DNA of 64,000 nucleotides from Nostoc sp. NMS7 (GTDB lineage Bacteria > Cyanobacteriota > Cyanobacteriia > Cyanobacteriales > Nostocaceae), in the NCBI RefSeq assembly GCF_017115085.1, contig NZ_JABXKJ010000231.1, forward strand, positions 62,001 to 126,000. Direction: 5' to 3'. The translations under genes and the position numbers were made by a program. The notes beneath the pieces are model-generated. The model saw only the letters and a list, made by a program, of their open reading frames with translations. It was not told where the DNA came from and did no database searches. How positions within the stretch are numbered: the stretch's first letter is position 1; every line of letters starts with the position of its first letter. Shown piece by piece: positions 1 through 9,948 of the stretch.

Positions 1-128
<128 letters not shown>

Positions 129-174
129 CTACTAGCTTCGTTTATATATCTAACCAGATCCGTTGTCTGAAGCT

Positions 175-188
175 GTAACTAGCAGTGC
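175..188 (-). promoter_or_regulatory. Candidate NtcA site and promoter of glnB
   Basis: On the minus strand this reads GCACTGCTAGTTAC, one mismatch from the NtcA consensus GTA-N8-TAC. An AT-rich block (GATATATAAA, 141-150) lies about 24 nt downstream and could be the -10 element; NtcA-activated promoters usually have about 22 nt at this position. The position relative to glnB fits, but the mismatch in the first half-site keeps the call tentative. The rest of 111-468 shows nothing else I can name. Confidence 0.4.
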
Positions 189-468
189 TTTTCCTAAAAG
201 ATATGTAATAATTACCACTTTTTTTAAAGTCTAGATGCTTTGCTTGAGGGTTTAGGACATGAGAACTAGCCAGGATTTATTAATTGGATAATCTTTGAGG
301 TTTTAACATAAAGAAGTTGCTATCAATTTAGCATTTTATGTAGCTTTTATAACCTAAAAATAGATCAACTCCGCCATTTAGCAGATTTGTTCGGATATTT
401 AGAGAGTGATTACAGACAAATTGCACGGTAGCCTGAAAGCCTGCTGTTGCTGACTCTGGGAGTGTCAA

Positions 469-1077
469 CTAACGTTTCTGATGTTCAAACAAGGGACGCA
501 CAACGAAATATCCAGCACTAAAGGCAGTCAGCATAATTAACAAAATGGTGATAATTAACCACCAGCCATTGAGTTCCTTGGCATCTGGTTGAGTAGTGGA
601 ATAATAACTTACTTGTTGCTCTTCTATAAAAACTGGTTCTGGTATCGGGAAATTTATTTCCATTACAGGTCTAGAAAAGTCTTGGCGGTGGCTTTTTTCG
701 GGTGGGGCTTTGGGGACAACAGGTGGATGTGAACGAGAAACCTGCTGACGTGGAGACGCTTGTCTTACTGGCTGTTTGGCAGCACTTTTAACATCGCCAG
801 AAGCTTGAGGGACTTGGTGATAACTAGGTATAGTATGGGAATTAACAAAATTTTGCAAGTGAGAAAAAGATTCAACGACTTTGGTAATTTCTTGGCGTAA
901 TAGTTGATTTTCTTGTGCTAATTGCTGATTTTGGGTGGTGAGTGCATTTAGCCTCGCCTGTGCTGCTTGCAACTCTGTTGACAATTCCCTGTATACAGAT
1001 AGTGGTATAGAGGGAGGGTAGGCTTGAGTAGTCGGTGTTGGCGAATTCCTGTGAACAGAACCTATGGTTGTTCGCAT
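469..1077 (-). CDS. Coiled-coil protein with C-terminal membrane anchor, unknown function
   Basis: I do not recognise a named family. Residues about 35-75 form a Gln/Leu-rich coiled coil (LRQEITKVVESFSHL and the preceding heptads). A Pro/Ser/Gln-rich linker follows, and one strong hydrophobic segment (WWLIITILLIMLTAFSAGYF) lies close to the C-terminus, ending in a basic tail. This suggests a tail-anchored protein with most of the chain in the cytoplasm. The ATG at 1077 is preferred; an in-frame TTG at 1101 would add eight residues. Neither has a clear Shine-Dalgarno. It lies between glnB and thiD on the same strand, with a 370-bp gap to thiD. Confidence 0.6.
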   Translation of the reverse strand: MRTTIGSVHRNSPTPTTQAYPPSIPLSVYRELSTELQAAQARLNALTTQNQQLAQENQLLRQEITKVVESFSHLQNFVNSHTIPSYHQVPQASGDVKSAAKQPVRQASPRQQVSRSHPPVVPKAPPEKSHRQDFSRPVMEINFPIPEPVFIEEQQVSYYSTTQPDAKELNGWWLIITILLIMLTAFSAGYFVVRPLFEHQKR

Positions 1078-1101
1078 CGGGGGCTTGGTATTAAATATCA
1101 A

Positions 1102-1450
1102 GGTAATTAGATCGTACAGAGATGCTAACAGAGATAGTCACATCGCTTCTAAGGAGACGTTGCGCCTAGCTTGCTTCCCGAAAGGGATATGTTCCGAATT
1201 CAAAATTCAAAATTAACAATCCCCATTAATAAATTTAGAGGCTTGTATCCTTTTATTTTTCGGTTAGCCCTGAAACTATGCCTAAGAATAATAGAAAAAT
1301 GCCGAAAGGGCAAAGATTTATTATCAAGGATTAGGCATTGGGTACTTGTACTGAGCGAAGTCGTTGGCGCAGCCTCTCGTAGAGAAGTATTGGGCATTTT
1401 AATGATTTCTCCTCTACCTCCTCTGCCCCAATTCCCTTGATCACAAAAAG
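1102..1450. other. Intergenic spacer with a dispersed repeat
   Basis: There is no convincing gene here. Around 1354-1390 lies the motif GGCGCAGCCTCTCGTAGAGA, a dispersed Nostoc-type repeat that reappears at about 5547 inside the duplicated segment and, in variant form, at 12908. Short open frames on both strands have no ribosome site and no family-like sequence. Confidence 0.5.
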
Positions 1451-2272
1451 TTAATTTCGTAACAATGGGAAGAAGTGCCCCACAGGGCCTTGCCCTTGTC
1501 CAATATCTAGGGCGTAAGTGAGTGCAGTAGTCACATATTCTTTTGCCTGTTGCACAGCCTGCCACAAGTCTTTTCCCTTAGCCAGATTAGCAGCGATCGC
1601 AGCCGATAGTGTACAACCAGTACCGTGGGTATTTTTTGTCTCTACTTGCTGGCAAGTCAAAACTTCCAACTTGTCCCCATTAAACCAGATATCAACCCCA
1701 CGCAAATCTCCCTGCATACCTCCGCCTTTGACTAAAACAGCCTTCGTCCTTAAACTATTGTGAATAATTTCAGCAGCAGCTTGCATATCCTCCAAGGAAT
1801 TAATTTGTAAACCGCTCAAAATCTCGGCTTCGTAGCGATTCGGCGTGATAATAACCGCCTTGGGAATCAGGGCATGGCACAGAGTCTTCACAGCATCATC
1901 ATCAATCAATTGTGCTCCTGTACGTGACACCATTACTGGATCAACTACTAGATTATCGATTTGTAAAGCTTCCACCTGCTGGGCAACAGCAAAGATAATT
2001 TCCTGATTGAGCAACATTCCCGTTTTGGCAGCTTGTACACCAATATCCTCAACTACTGCCTGAATTTGCGCCACAACAGCCTCTGTTGGCATAGCATCAA
2101 TCCTCTTCACTCCTAGAGTGTTTTGTGCCGTCACACAAGTTATAGCGCTAGTACCGTGGACACAGTGAAAAGCAAAGGTGCGTAAATCAGCTTGAATTCC
2201 TGCACCGCCACCGCTATCTGAACCAGCAATGGTTAAAGCAACAGGTATTCTGAAGTTTATTTCAGTGTTCAT
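1451..2272 (-). CDS. thiD: Hydroxymethylpyrimidine/phosphomethylpyrimidine kinase
   Basis: ThiD phosphorylates HMP and then HMP-P to give HMP-PP for thiamine synthesis in the cytoplasm. The 273-residue protein has the ribokinase-fold landmarks: N-terminal substrate loop ALTIAGSDSGGGAGIQADL, the VVDPVMVSRTG stretch, the TPNRYEAEIL segment, and the C-terminal signature KNTHGTGCTLSAAIA, whose GTGC loop forms the anion hole with the catalytic aspartate position. The length is normal for the family. The ATG at 2272 is preceded by TATAAT-like sequence and no clear Shine-Dalgarno. The first 90 bp of this gene are duplicated downstream as a dead fragment (5324-5413), marking one edge of a tandem duplication. 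Confidence 0.95.
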   Translation of the reverse strand: MNTEINFRIPVALTIAGSDSGGGAGIQADLRTFAFHCVHGTSAITCVTAQNTLGVKRIDAMPTEAVVAQIQAVVEDIGVQAAKTGMLLNQEIIFAVAQQVEALQIDNLVVDPVMVSRTGAQLIDDDAVKTLCHALIPKAVIITPNRYEAEILSGLQINSLEDMQAAAEIIHNSLRTKAVLVKGGGMQGDLRGVDIWFNGDKLEVLTCQQVETKNTHGTGCTLSAAIAANLAKGKDLWQAVQQAKEYVTTALTYALDIGQGQGPVGHFFPLLRN

Positions 2273-2334
2273 ATTATAAAGATTAAGTAAGTCGGGGCAA
2301 TCAAACCAAACTATCTCAAAGATTGATCAACTAT

Positions 2335-2387
2335 GTCTAGCAGACGCTACGCTAAGGGAGAAGTTCGGCTCATCGCGTCTGCTAGAC
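2335..2387. repeat. 53-bp hairpin element with perfect 13-bp inverted ends
   Basis: GTCTAGCAGACGC at 2335-2347 is perfectly inverted at 2375-2387, enclosing a 27-bp core (TACGCTAAGGGAGAAGTTCG and 7 more). The corresponding place in copy B (about 5672-5730) carries the same core, but the arms have decayed. It is a small mobile-repeat or structural element typical of Nostoc spacers. Confidence 0.65.
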
Positions 2388-3259
2388 AAGGCATCGCTTC
2401 TTTATAAATATTTAGAGAAACTTCATCAAATCCTCGCACAAAGCGCCCTCCATCCCCATATCAGTCTGGAAATTAATAGCACTCAACACGATTTTTACGT
2501 GAAAACCTCTTTTATCCTGTAAATATAATAACTAGATTCAGCGTATTTGCTGATAACAAGTACCATTTGTAAAGATTAGTTTTAATACATAAGTCCACAA
2601 GGCTCAGTTACACCGCTTACAACAGGTTCAACTAAGTTCTTACATTAGTTCCCTTAATTTAAGGGGTCAACCAACTAAAGTTTCAACCAATTTAACTTTT
2701 CCCACTGTAACTTTAAGTCCCCAGTTATTAGCCAAGGGTGCATTTTACCATACCAATTTGGCAATCTCCTGACCTAAGACAACAGATAAAGTTCAGAGGA
2801 ATTCCTATGCGAAATATGATCACTGTATCGAATATAGCAGATAGGAAAGCTAGCTCGCAAAGAGCAGCGATGTCTACGACGGGCTACGCCTACGCGGTTG
2901 CTACAGATAAAGATACGATTCAAATTCAACTCCATCCAGCCTTGTTCATCAGACAATATCTGACGACAAGCCCGGAGGCGAAGTATCTATGCACTAATCG
3001 TCCGATCTCACCCTCAACAAAACCCTGACGATTAACAGTATCGATATCCCTGGTTTAACCATCAACGGTTGACAGGAGAAAAAATTTTCAGCTTGACAAC
3101 AGCCTTTCTACAACCGATGCGATTTCAAGTCGCGTTCGGATAACTGTGACTGTCCTGAAAAGTCCAGACAAATCACCGATTCAAATAACTACTTAGTAAC
3201 TGAATCAAGTTGCTGAGAGTGTAGTACCAATTCACCTTACACACATTCGGAGTAAATCT

Positions 3260-5041
3260 ATGGCTGGCAACACATACTATGTTTCTGGAACAGGCAATGA
3301 TAACAATAACGGCTTAAATAAAGGAGCTGCATTTCGCACCTTGGGCACAGCCGTATATCGGATGAAAACAGGCGACACACTCTATGTCATGAACGGAACT
3401 TATGACAAAGGATTTACGCTTTTTAACTTTAATGGTTCAGCAAATAACTGGACAACAATAAAAGCTTATCCCGGGGCTACGCCAACGATAAAAACGACCG
3501 GAAGTGGCATTAATATATTCAGTTCCTCCTACGTCCGGGTTGAAGGACTTGATCTAGAAGGCAATCGGGAAAACATCACTCTACAATATGCCTTACAACA
3601 GAAGGATAATCTCAACAACCCCTTAACTAATTCCAGTGGAATTGAAATTAAAAGCTGGAAAAATGGACAAGGAGTAGGCGGTACTAATTCTCATCACATT
3701 GTGATCTCTGGTAACACAGTCCGTAACTTTCCAGGTGGAGGCGTCGGAGCTATGGATTCAGACTACATCACATTTGAAAAAAATATTGTGTCTGGTAACG
3801 CTTGGTATTCACCTTATGGTGCTCAGGGATTGGGTCTTAATCGCACTTTTAACCTTGATAACAATACGACTGATTACAAAATGATTATCAAAGACAATAT
3901 TGTCTACGATAATCAAAGTTTGGTTCCGTGGAGTGTCGCAGGCAAAATCACTGAAGGACATGGGATTATGCTTGATACTACTAATCAGAGTAAAGATGGA
4001 ACACCTTATCTAGGTAAAACCTTAATTGCGAATAATATAGTCTACAACAATGGCAACTCTGGCATTAACGCTTATGCAGCGAAAAATGTAGATATTGTCA
4101 ACAATACAGTTTACCAAAATAGTCGGGTTGTCGCTAACACCGGAGAGATTAAAGTCAATTACTCAGAGAATGTTAGAGTCGGGAACAATATCATGTATGC
4201 CAGCGACAATCAAGCGGCTAATGTTCTTAACTATTCTACAAATGTCAACTTTGACCACAACCTTGTTTATAACTCGAATGTATTCCAAGCTTCAGATAAT
4301 TTAAATGCCACAGGGTTGCAGAATATATTGGGTCAAGATCCCCAATTTGTTGATGCAGCCCACGGGAATTTTGCGCTCAAATCTGGAAGTGCTGCCATCG
4401 ATGCTGGTTCCAATGCCTTCAATAGCATCACTAAGAATATTCCCCAGGATGGCGATGGTAATGGTACCGCAGTGATTGATATTGGTGCATACGAAGCCCC
4501 CCGCATCAACCTCACCTTAATCAATGACTTGAACAATAACATTGTCGGTTTTGACAATTCCAACGATGTGATTAATGGTAAAGGGGGTAATGACACCATC
4601 GATGGCAATAGTGGTAACGACCAACTATCGGGCGGTACTGGCAATGATCTTCTGATTGGTGGAAAAGGCAATGATACTCTTGTCGGTGGTATGGGTGCTG
4701 ACTCTTTCGTCTACAACTCCAATGCTCGCTTTACTAGCACTGGTGTGGGTAGTGATACGATCGCTGACTTCAATCACTCTCAAGGTGACAAGATTGTTCT
4801 GGATAAGACCACCTTTAGTGCGATTACTTCTGCTGTGGGAAGGGGTTTTAGTAAGTCCAGTGATTTTAAAATCACCAGTTTAGGGGCAGCTAGCAATGCT
4901 GTAATTGTCTACAACCCTCTGACTGGGCAGTTACTATACAATCAAAATGGTAGCGCTGCTGGTTTCGGCAGTGGTGGTCAATTTGCACAACTTACTGGTG
5001 CCCCCACTCTTACTGCTTCCGACTTCATGATTCAAGCATAG
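3260..5041 (+). CDS. Right-handed beta-helix protein with C-terminal RTX calcium-binding repeats (copy 1)
   Basis: The 593-residue protein begins with a parallel beta-helix domain (about 1-415): a DUF1565-like start ([13 protein letters not shown]), many N-rich turns such as [13 protein letters not shown], and the [15 protein letters not shown]...DIGAYE block seen in choice-of-anchor Q proteins. RTX nonapeptides follow at about 440-476 ([24 protein letters not shown]), then a serralysin-like C-terminal module ([16 protein letters not shown]). There is no N-terminal signal peptide, so type I secretion is the usual route for such proteins. Pectate-lyase or epimerase activity is possible but no catalytic residues can be assigned. 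GGAG lies 8 nt before the ATG. Compared with copy 2 it lacks about 370 residues between helix and RTX. Confidence 0.85.
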   Translation: MAGNTYYVSGTGNDNNNGLNKGAAFRTLGTAVYRMKTGDTLYVMNGTYDKGFTLFNFNGSANNWTTIKAYPGATPTIKTTGSGINIFSSSYVRVEGLDLEGNRENITLQYALQQKDNLNNPLTNSSGIEIKSWKNGQGVGGTNSHHIVISGNTVRNFPGGGVGAMDSDYITFEKNIVSGNAWYSPYGAQGLGLNRTFNLDNNTTDYKMIIKDNIVYDNQSLVPWSVAGKITEGHGIMLDTTNQSKDGTPYLGKTLIANNIVYNNGNSGINAYAAKNVDIVNNTVYQNSRVVANTGEIKVNYSENVRVGNNIMYASDNQAANVLNYSTNVNFDHNLVYNSNVFQASDNLNATGLQNILGQDPQFVDAAHGNFALKSGSAAIDAGSNAFNSITKNIPQDGDGNGTAVIDIGAYEAPRINLTLINDLNNNIVGFDNSNDVINGKGGNDTIDGNSGNDQLSGGTGNDLLIGGKGNDTLVGGMGADSFVYNSNARFTSTGVGSDTIADFNHSQGDKIVLDKTTFSAITSAVGRGFSKSSDFKITSLGAASNAVIVYNPLTGQLLYNQNGSAAGFGSGGQFAQLTGAPTLTASDFMIQA

Positions 5042-5114
5042 TTGGGTCGGATCAAGTGAGTCCAAGTGTAATCCAAACATGAATCAACTTTCAATTAAAT
5101 AGATCACAGACATC

Positions 5115-5137
5115 GGGGCGCAATATATTTGTGCCCC
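5115..5137 (+). terminator. Probable terminator hairpin after RTX gene 1
   Basis: GGGGCGCAA - TATAT - TTGTGCCCC forms a 9-bp stem with one G-T pair. It lies about 75 nt after the stop codon and is conserved in the duplicate at 9327-9349. The T-tract is weak, so it may serve as a stabilising 3' hairpin instead. Confidence 0.5.
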
Positions 5138-5323
5138 TAAAACTTTGCACATTTAATGGCAAAGTTTTTAGTTTTTAGGAATTATACAGACTGCGATATT
5201 CCCCGGGATTAACAAATTTAGCATCACTCCTTCGCCTCAGCTAGTGACACCACCACGTAGTCAAGTAACAGCCATTCCAAAAAACATCTTTCCAATAAAA
5301 ACCTTGCCTATGAATAATAGACA

Positions 5324-5413
5324 GTAAATCAGCTTGAATTCATGCACCACCACCACTATCTGAACCAGCAATGGTTACAGTACAGGTATTCTGGAGTTTA
5401 TTTCAGTGTTTAT
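5324..5413 (-). pseudogene. Dead 5' fragment of thiD
   Basis: This 90-bp stretch aligns with the first 30 codons of thiD (2182-2272) on the same strand. The start codon has changed from ATG to ATA, small indels break the frame, and nothing beyond it resembles thiD. It is the left boundary of duplication copy B and shows that the duplication began inside thiD. It cannot make a product. Confidence 0.8.
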
Positions 5414-6351
5414 ATTATGAAGATTAAGCAAGTCGGCGCAATCAAACCAAACTATCTCAAAGATTGATCAACTAGTACCGCAAAGCGAAATTCAAAATTC
5501 AAACAGGTATACAGCGTCAGCGTTTCATGGTTACGTAGCTCTGGCGTTGGCGCAGCCTCTCCTAGAGAAGTATTCATTTGGAATGGGTGGTTTATTTACG
5601 CCGTGTTGTACTAGGCTAAAACCCTCTTCCCTGCTATTTCCTGCCTCACCGCAACGCAGTTGCTCCCCTTATCTAGACGCTACGCCAAGGGAGAAGTTCG
5701 GCTTATGGCGTTTAATAGAGAAGGCATCGCTTCTTTAAAAATATTTAGAGAAACTTCATCAAATCCTTGCACAAAGGGCTCTCCATCCCCATATCAGTCT
5801 GACAATAACAGGGCTGACTACGTTGTTTAAGTAAAAATTTCCATTTTATTGTAATAATAATAACTAAATTCAGCATATTTGCTGATAACAAGTACCATTT
5901 GTAAAGGTTAGTTTTAATACATAAGTCCACAAGGCTGAGTTACACCGCTTACAACAGGTTCGACTAAGTTCTTAGATTAGTTCCCTTAACTTAAGGGGTC
6001 AACCGACTAAAGTTTCAACCAATTTAACTTTTACCACTGTAACTTTAAGTCCCCAGTTATTAGCCAAGGGTGCATTTTGCCATACGGATTTGGCAACCTC
6101 GTAACCTAAGACAACGGATAAAGTTCAATCGATAGATATCCCTGGTTTAACGATCAACGGTTGACAGGAGAAAAAATTTTCAGTTTGACAACAGTCTTTC
6201 TACAACCGATGCGATTTCAAGTCGCGTTCGGATAACTGTGACTGTCCTGAAAAGTCCAGACAAATCACCGATTCAAATAACTACTTAGTAACTGAATCAA
6301 GTTGCTGAGAGTGTAGTACCAATTCACCTTACACACATTCGGAGTAAATCT

Positions 6352-9249
6352 ATGGCTGGCAACACATACTATGTTTCTGGAACAGGCAATGATAACAATA
6401 ACGGCTTAAATAAAGGAGCTGCATTTCGCACCTTGGGCACAGCCGTATATCGGATGAAAACAGGCGACACACTCTATGTCATGAACGGAACTTATGACAA
6501 AGGATTTACGCTTTTTAACTTTAATGGTTCAGCAAATAACTGGACAACAATAAAAGCTTATCCCGGGGCTACGCCAACGATAAAAACGACCGGAAGTGGC
6601 ATTAATATATTCAGTTCCTCCTACGTCCGGGTTGAAGGACTTGATCTAGAAGGCAATCGGGAAAACATCACTCTACAATATGCCTTACAACAGAAGGATA
6701 ATCTCAACAACCCCTTAACTAATTCCAGTGGAATTGAAATTAAAAGCTGGAAAAATGGACAAGGAGTAGGCGGTACTAATTCTCATCACATTGTGATCTC
6801 TGGTAACACAGTCCGTAACTTTCCCGGTGGAGGCATCGGAGCTATGGATTCAGACTACATCACATTTGAGAAAAATATTGTGTCTGGTAACGCTTGGTAT
6901 TCACCTTATGGTGATCAGGGATTGGGTTTTAATCGCACTTTTAACTTTGATAACAATACGACTGATTACAAAATGATTATTCGAGACAATATTGTCTACG
7001 ATAATCAAAGTCTGGTTCCGTGGAGTGTCGCAGGCAAAATCACTGAAGGACATGGGATTATGCTTGATACTACTAATCAGAGTAAAGATGGAACACCTTA
7101 TCTAGGTAAAACCTTAATTGCGAATAATATAGTCTACAACAATGGCAACTCTGGCATTAACGCTTATGCAGCGAAAAATGTAGATATTGTCAACAATACA
7201 GTTTACCAAAATAGTCGGGTTGTCGCTAACACCGGAGAGATTAAAGTCAATTACTCAGAGAATGTTAGAGTCGGGAACAATATCATGTATGCCAGCGACA
7301 ATCAAGCGGCTAATGTTCTTAACTATTCTACAAATGTCAACTTTGACCACAACCTTGTTTATAACTCGAATGTATTCCAAGCTTCAGATAATTTAAATGC
7401 CACAGGGTTGCAGAATATATTGGGTCAAGATCCCCAATTTGTTGATGCAGCCCACGGGAATTTTGCGCTCAAACCTGGAAGTGCTGCCATCGATGCTGGT
7501 TCCAATACCTTCAATGGCATCAGTACGAATATTCCCCAGGATGGCGATGGTAATGGCACCGCAGTGATTGATATTGGTGCATACGAAGCCCCCGGCATTA
7601 CCGTCCCGGAAATTCAAGTTCTCAATGGCACCGTTGACATTGCAGATGGCAGCACTACTGCGATTAACTTTGGTGATGTCACTGTTGGTAGCACCCTGAT
7701 TAAAACCTTTACGATTCAGAACATTGGTACAGCTACACTCAACCTGAGTAATCTGAAACTTCCTGACGGATTTAGTTTGGTCGGTACTCTTCCAACGAGC
7801 GTGGCTACCAATGCTTCCACCACCATATCGGTGGCACTCAACACCACTACACCAGGTAGCTATAGTGGCAGCCTCAGTTTAAACAACAACGATAGTAATG
7901 AAAGCCCCTTTGACTTTGCAATTAGTGGCACAGTTAAACCTGTTTTATCCCCGGAAATTCAAGTTCTCGATGGCACCGTTGATATTGCAGATGGCAGCAC
8001 TACTGCGATTAACTTTGGCGATGTCACTGTTGGTAACACCCTGACCAAAACCTTTACGATTCAGAACACCGGTACAGCCGCACTCAACCTGACTAATCTC
8101 CAACTTCCCAACGGATTTAGTTTGGTCGGTACTCTTCCGACGAGTGTGGCTGCTAATGCTTCCACCAGCATATCGGTGGGACTCAACACCACTACACCCG
8201 GCACCTATGGTGGCAGCCTCAGTTTAAACAACAACGATAGTAATGAAAGCCCCTTTGACTTTGCGATTAGTGGCACAGTTAAACCCAAAATTCAAGTTAT
8301 CAATGGCACAGCCGGCAATGACACCTTTATTGCCCAAGAAGGCAATAGCAATTACATCATCACGGACTTTGGCGGTGTAGGTACTAATAACAACCCTTCC
8401 GCTGCGGTGATTGCCAAAATAGACACTTTGCAATTTATTGGGGCTGACTTGACTGCGAAAAATCTGCAATTAACTCAAAATGGCAACGATTTAGAAGTCA
8501 CCTTTGAAGATGTGGCTAATACCAAAGTCACTCTGCAAAACTTTAACTTAGAAAACCTAGACAACTTAGCCGCATCGACAACAAGACCTGCCGTCGGTAA
8601 TATCCTATTTGACGGAGAAGCCAGTGTTACCAAAAGCATTGATGTGATTAATGCCAACTCCACTCAACCGTATATTTCCACTGCAAATAGCGTCACGTTC
8701 CTTAATGACTTGAACAATAACATCAGCGGTTTTTACAGTTCCAACGATGTGATTAATGGTCAAGGTGGTAATGACACCATTGATGGCAATGGTGGTGACG
8801 ACCTGCTGCGGGGTGGTACTGGTGATGATCTTCTGATTGGTGGAGTAGGCAATGACACTCTCGTCGGTGGACAAGGCAATGATCTTCTTGTCGGTGGACA
8901 AGGTGCTGACTCTTTCCTCTACGACACCAATACTGCCTTTACTACCGCTACTGTGGGTATTGATACGATCGCTGACTTCAATCACTCTCAAGGTGATAAA
9001 ATTCTGCTGAGTAAGACCACTTTTAGTGCCCTTGCTTCTGCTGGCGGAACGGGTTTTAGTAACGCTAGTGATTTTCAAATCAGCAGTTTAGGGGCCCTTA
9101 GCAATGCCGTAATTGTCTACGACCCTCTGAGTGGGCAGTTACTATACAATCAAAATGGTAGCGCTGCTGGTTTTGGCAGTGGTGGTCAATTTGCACAACT
9201 TACCGGTGCGCCCACTCTTACTGCTTCCGACTTCATCATTCAAGCATAG
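6352..9249 (+). CDS. Beta-helix protein with two HYDIN/ASPM-like domains and RTX repeats (copy 2)
   Basis: Residues 1-417 are almost identical to copy 1 (about ten substitutions, for example V/I, A/D, two L/F and K/R around residues 157-220). Two consecutive Ig-like choice-of-anchor D domains follow (about 420-640; each with [21 protein letters not shown] and [14 protein letters not shown]). A further beta-rich module comes next ([14 protein letters not shown], about 645-770), then RTX repeats ([18 protein letters not shown] and following, about 800-850) and the same [14 protein letters not shown]-terminal module as copy 1. It lacks a signal peptide, so type I secretion is likely. A surface or exopolysaccharide-modifying role is a guess. 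The GGAG ribosome site and the spacer match copy 1. Confidence 0.85.
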   Translation: MAGNTYYVSGTGNDNNNGLNKGAAFRTLGTAVYRMKTGDTLYVMNGTYDKGFTLFNFNGSANNWTTIKAYPGATPTIKTTGSGINIFSSSYVRVEGLDLEGNRENITLQYALQQKDNLNNPLTNSSGIEIKSWKNGQGVGGTNSHHIVISGNTVRNFPGGGIGAMDSDYITFEKNIVSGNAWYSPYGDQGLGFNRTFNFDNNTTDYKMIIRDNIVYDNQSLVPWSVAGKITEGHGIMLDTTNQSKDGTPYLGKTLIANNIVYNNGNSGINAYAAKNVDIVNNTVYQNSRVVANTGEIKVNYSENVRVGNNIMYASDNQAANVLNYSTNVNFDHNLVYNSNVFQASDNLNATGLQNILGQDPQFVDAAHGNFALKPGSAAIDAGSNTFNGISTNIPQDGDGNGTAVIDIGAYEAPGITVPEIQVLNGTVDIADGSTTAINFGDVTVGSTLIKTFTIQNIGTATLNLSNLKLPDGFSLVGTLPTSVATNASTTISVALNTTTPGSYSGSLSLNNNDSNESPFDFAISGTVKPVLSPEIQVLDGTVDIADGSTTAINFGDVTVGNTLTKTFTIQNTGTAALNLTNLQLPNGFSLVGTLPTSVAANASTSISVGLNTTTPGTYGGSLSLNNNDSNESPFDFAISGTVKPKIQVINGTAGNDTFIAQEGNSNYIITDFGGVGTNNNPSAAVIAKIDTLQFIGADLTAKNLQLTQNGNDLEVTFEDVANTKVTLQNFNLENLDNLAASTTRPAVGNILFDGEASVTKSIDVINANSTQPYISTANSVTFLNDLNNNISGFYSSNDVINGQGGNDTIDGNGGDDLLRGGTGDDLLIGGVGNDTLVGGQGNDLLVGGQGADSFLYDTNTAFTTATVGIDTIADFNHSQGDKILLSKTTFSALASAGGTGFSNASDFQISSLGALSNAVIVYDPLSGQLLYNQNGSAAGFGSGGQFAQLTGAPTLTASDFIIQA

Positions 9250-9326
9250 ATAGTTGGGTCGGGTTAACTGAGTCCAAGTGTAATCCAAACATGAATCGAC
9301 TTTCAATTAAATAGATCACAGACATC

Positions 9327-9349
9327 GGGGCGCAATATATTTGTGCCCC
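9327..9349 (+). terminator. Probable terminator hairpin after RTX gene 2
   Basis: Same 9-bp stem and TATAT loop as at 5115-5137, here followed by TACTTTTTG, a better T-rich tail. It lies about 77 nt after the stop codon. Confidence 0.55.
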
Positions 9350-9401
9350 TACTTTTTGATCAGAAATAGCCGGATCATCTGGAAGTTGTAGTTTCGTTTA
9401 A

Positions 9402-9836
9402 CTACTGCTGTGGTTGCGATCGCAAGTCTTGTAATACCCTCTGCAAAAACTTACCCCATTCCGCAGCCAAAGGGATTTCTGTAAACGGAACCCGCACTGA
9501 GTTAATAGATTCGGAAAATAGAAATTCTAACTCTATAGAACGACCTTTCTCCGGTATACTTTCAAAATCTACTTGTTTGTCATCTACTAAAAGATAAATT
9601 TGTTTGACATCAAGCAAAGAGAATGTTTCTAGTTTAATCGGCCCTTTAGGCGTGGGTTTTCCCCAAGTTAGATTGTTGCCTTTTTGACCTAATACTGAAT
9701 AAATATCATACTTAGCCCGTTCAAATTGCTCTGCCCAAGCGCGATAGGCTTCAACTTTTTGATACTCCTTCGAGCCTTGCCAAGCCAACCAGAAAAACGT
9801 TACTAACAAGGGCAACCATAAAAGACCACGTTCCAT
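9402..9836 (-). CDS. Small single-pass membrane protein, unknown function
   Basis: The 144-residue protein starts with a hydrophobic segment (LLWLPLLVTFFWLAW, about 4-19), followed by a soluble, mixed alpha/beta part with a Trp-containing AYRAWAEQFERAKYD helix. It looks like an N-terminally anchored protein facing the periplasm or cytoplasm. I do not recognise the family, though the composition is typical of conserved cyanobacterial proteins. A CAGGA motif lies 11 nt before the ATG. It is divergent from the subtilase gene, with 112 bp between start codons that must hold both promoters. Confidence 0.65.
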   Translation of the reverse strand: MERGLLWLPLLVTFFWLAWQGSKEYQKVEAYRAWAEQFERAKYDIYSVLGQKGNNLTWGKPTPKGPIKLETFSLLDVKQIYLLVDDKQVDFESIPEKGRSIELEFLFSESINSVRVPFTEIPLAAEWGKFLQRVLQDLRSQPQQ

Positions 9837-9948
9837 CGTTTAAAAAGTCCTGAGTGAAACTTGTAACTAAAAGTGCAAAATCTACCAATAAAGGATGGAA
9901 ATAAGTTATGGTAGTGAGCAAACTGGCAAAAAGCGGTGATGACTTAAT

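Larger units (their letters stand above)
2182..5139. repeat. Tandem duplication, copy A (thiD 5' end to past the first RTX gene)
   Basis: The block from inside thiD (2182) to the hairpin after the first beta-helix gene (about 5139) recurs at 5324-9351. Shared parts are the thiD start, the AT-rich spacer with its TCAAACCAAACTATCTC run, the 200 bp before each start codon, the 5' 1.25 kb of the gene at near identity, and the terminator. Differences: copy A has about 230 extra bp at 2806-3040, including a dispersed repeat, and lacks the extra domains of the second gene. The long non-coding stretch 2273-3259 belongs to this block; just before 3071 it ends in a short frame (SIDIPGLTING then stop), which may be the tail of a lost gene. 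Confidence 0.85.
5324..9351. repeat. Tandem duplication, copy B
   Basis: Second copy of the 2182-5139 block. It starts inside a thiD fragment (5324) and ends just after the 9327-9349 hairpin. The spacer 5414-6351 matches copy A except for an insertion of about 200 bp at roughly 5476-5680 that contains the GGCGCAGCCTCTCCTAGAGA dispersed repeat, and loss of the 2806-3040 material. The 185-bp joint between the copies (5140-5323) is unique sequence with nothing recognisable. Confidence 0.85.

Noticed and set aside
1171-1565. Overlapping open frames on both strands in the glnB-thiD spacer
   Set aside because: Made of dispersed repeat and antisense thiD sequence, no ribosome site, no family-like pattern.
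2273-3259. Thiamine (TPP) riboswitch near thiD
   Set aside because: This spacer is upstream of thiD but I found no TPP-box core (CTGAGA with paired ACCTGA-type partner) in the right order.
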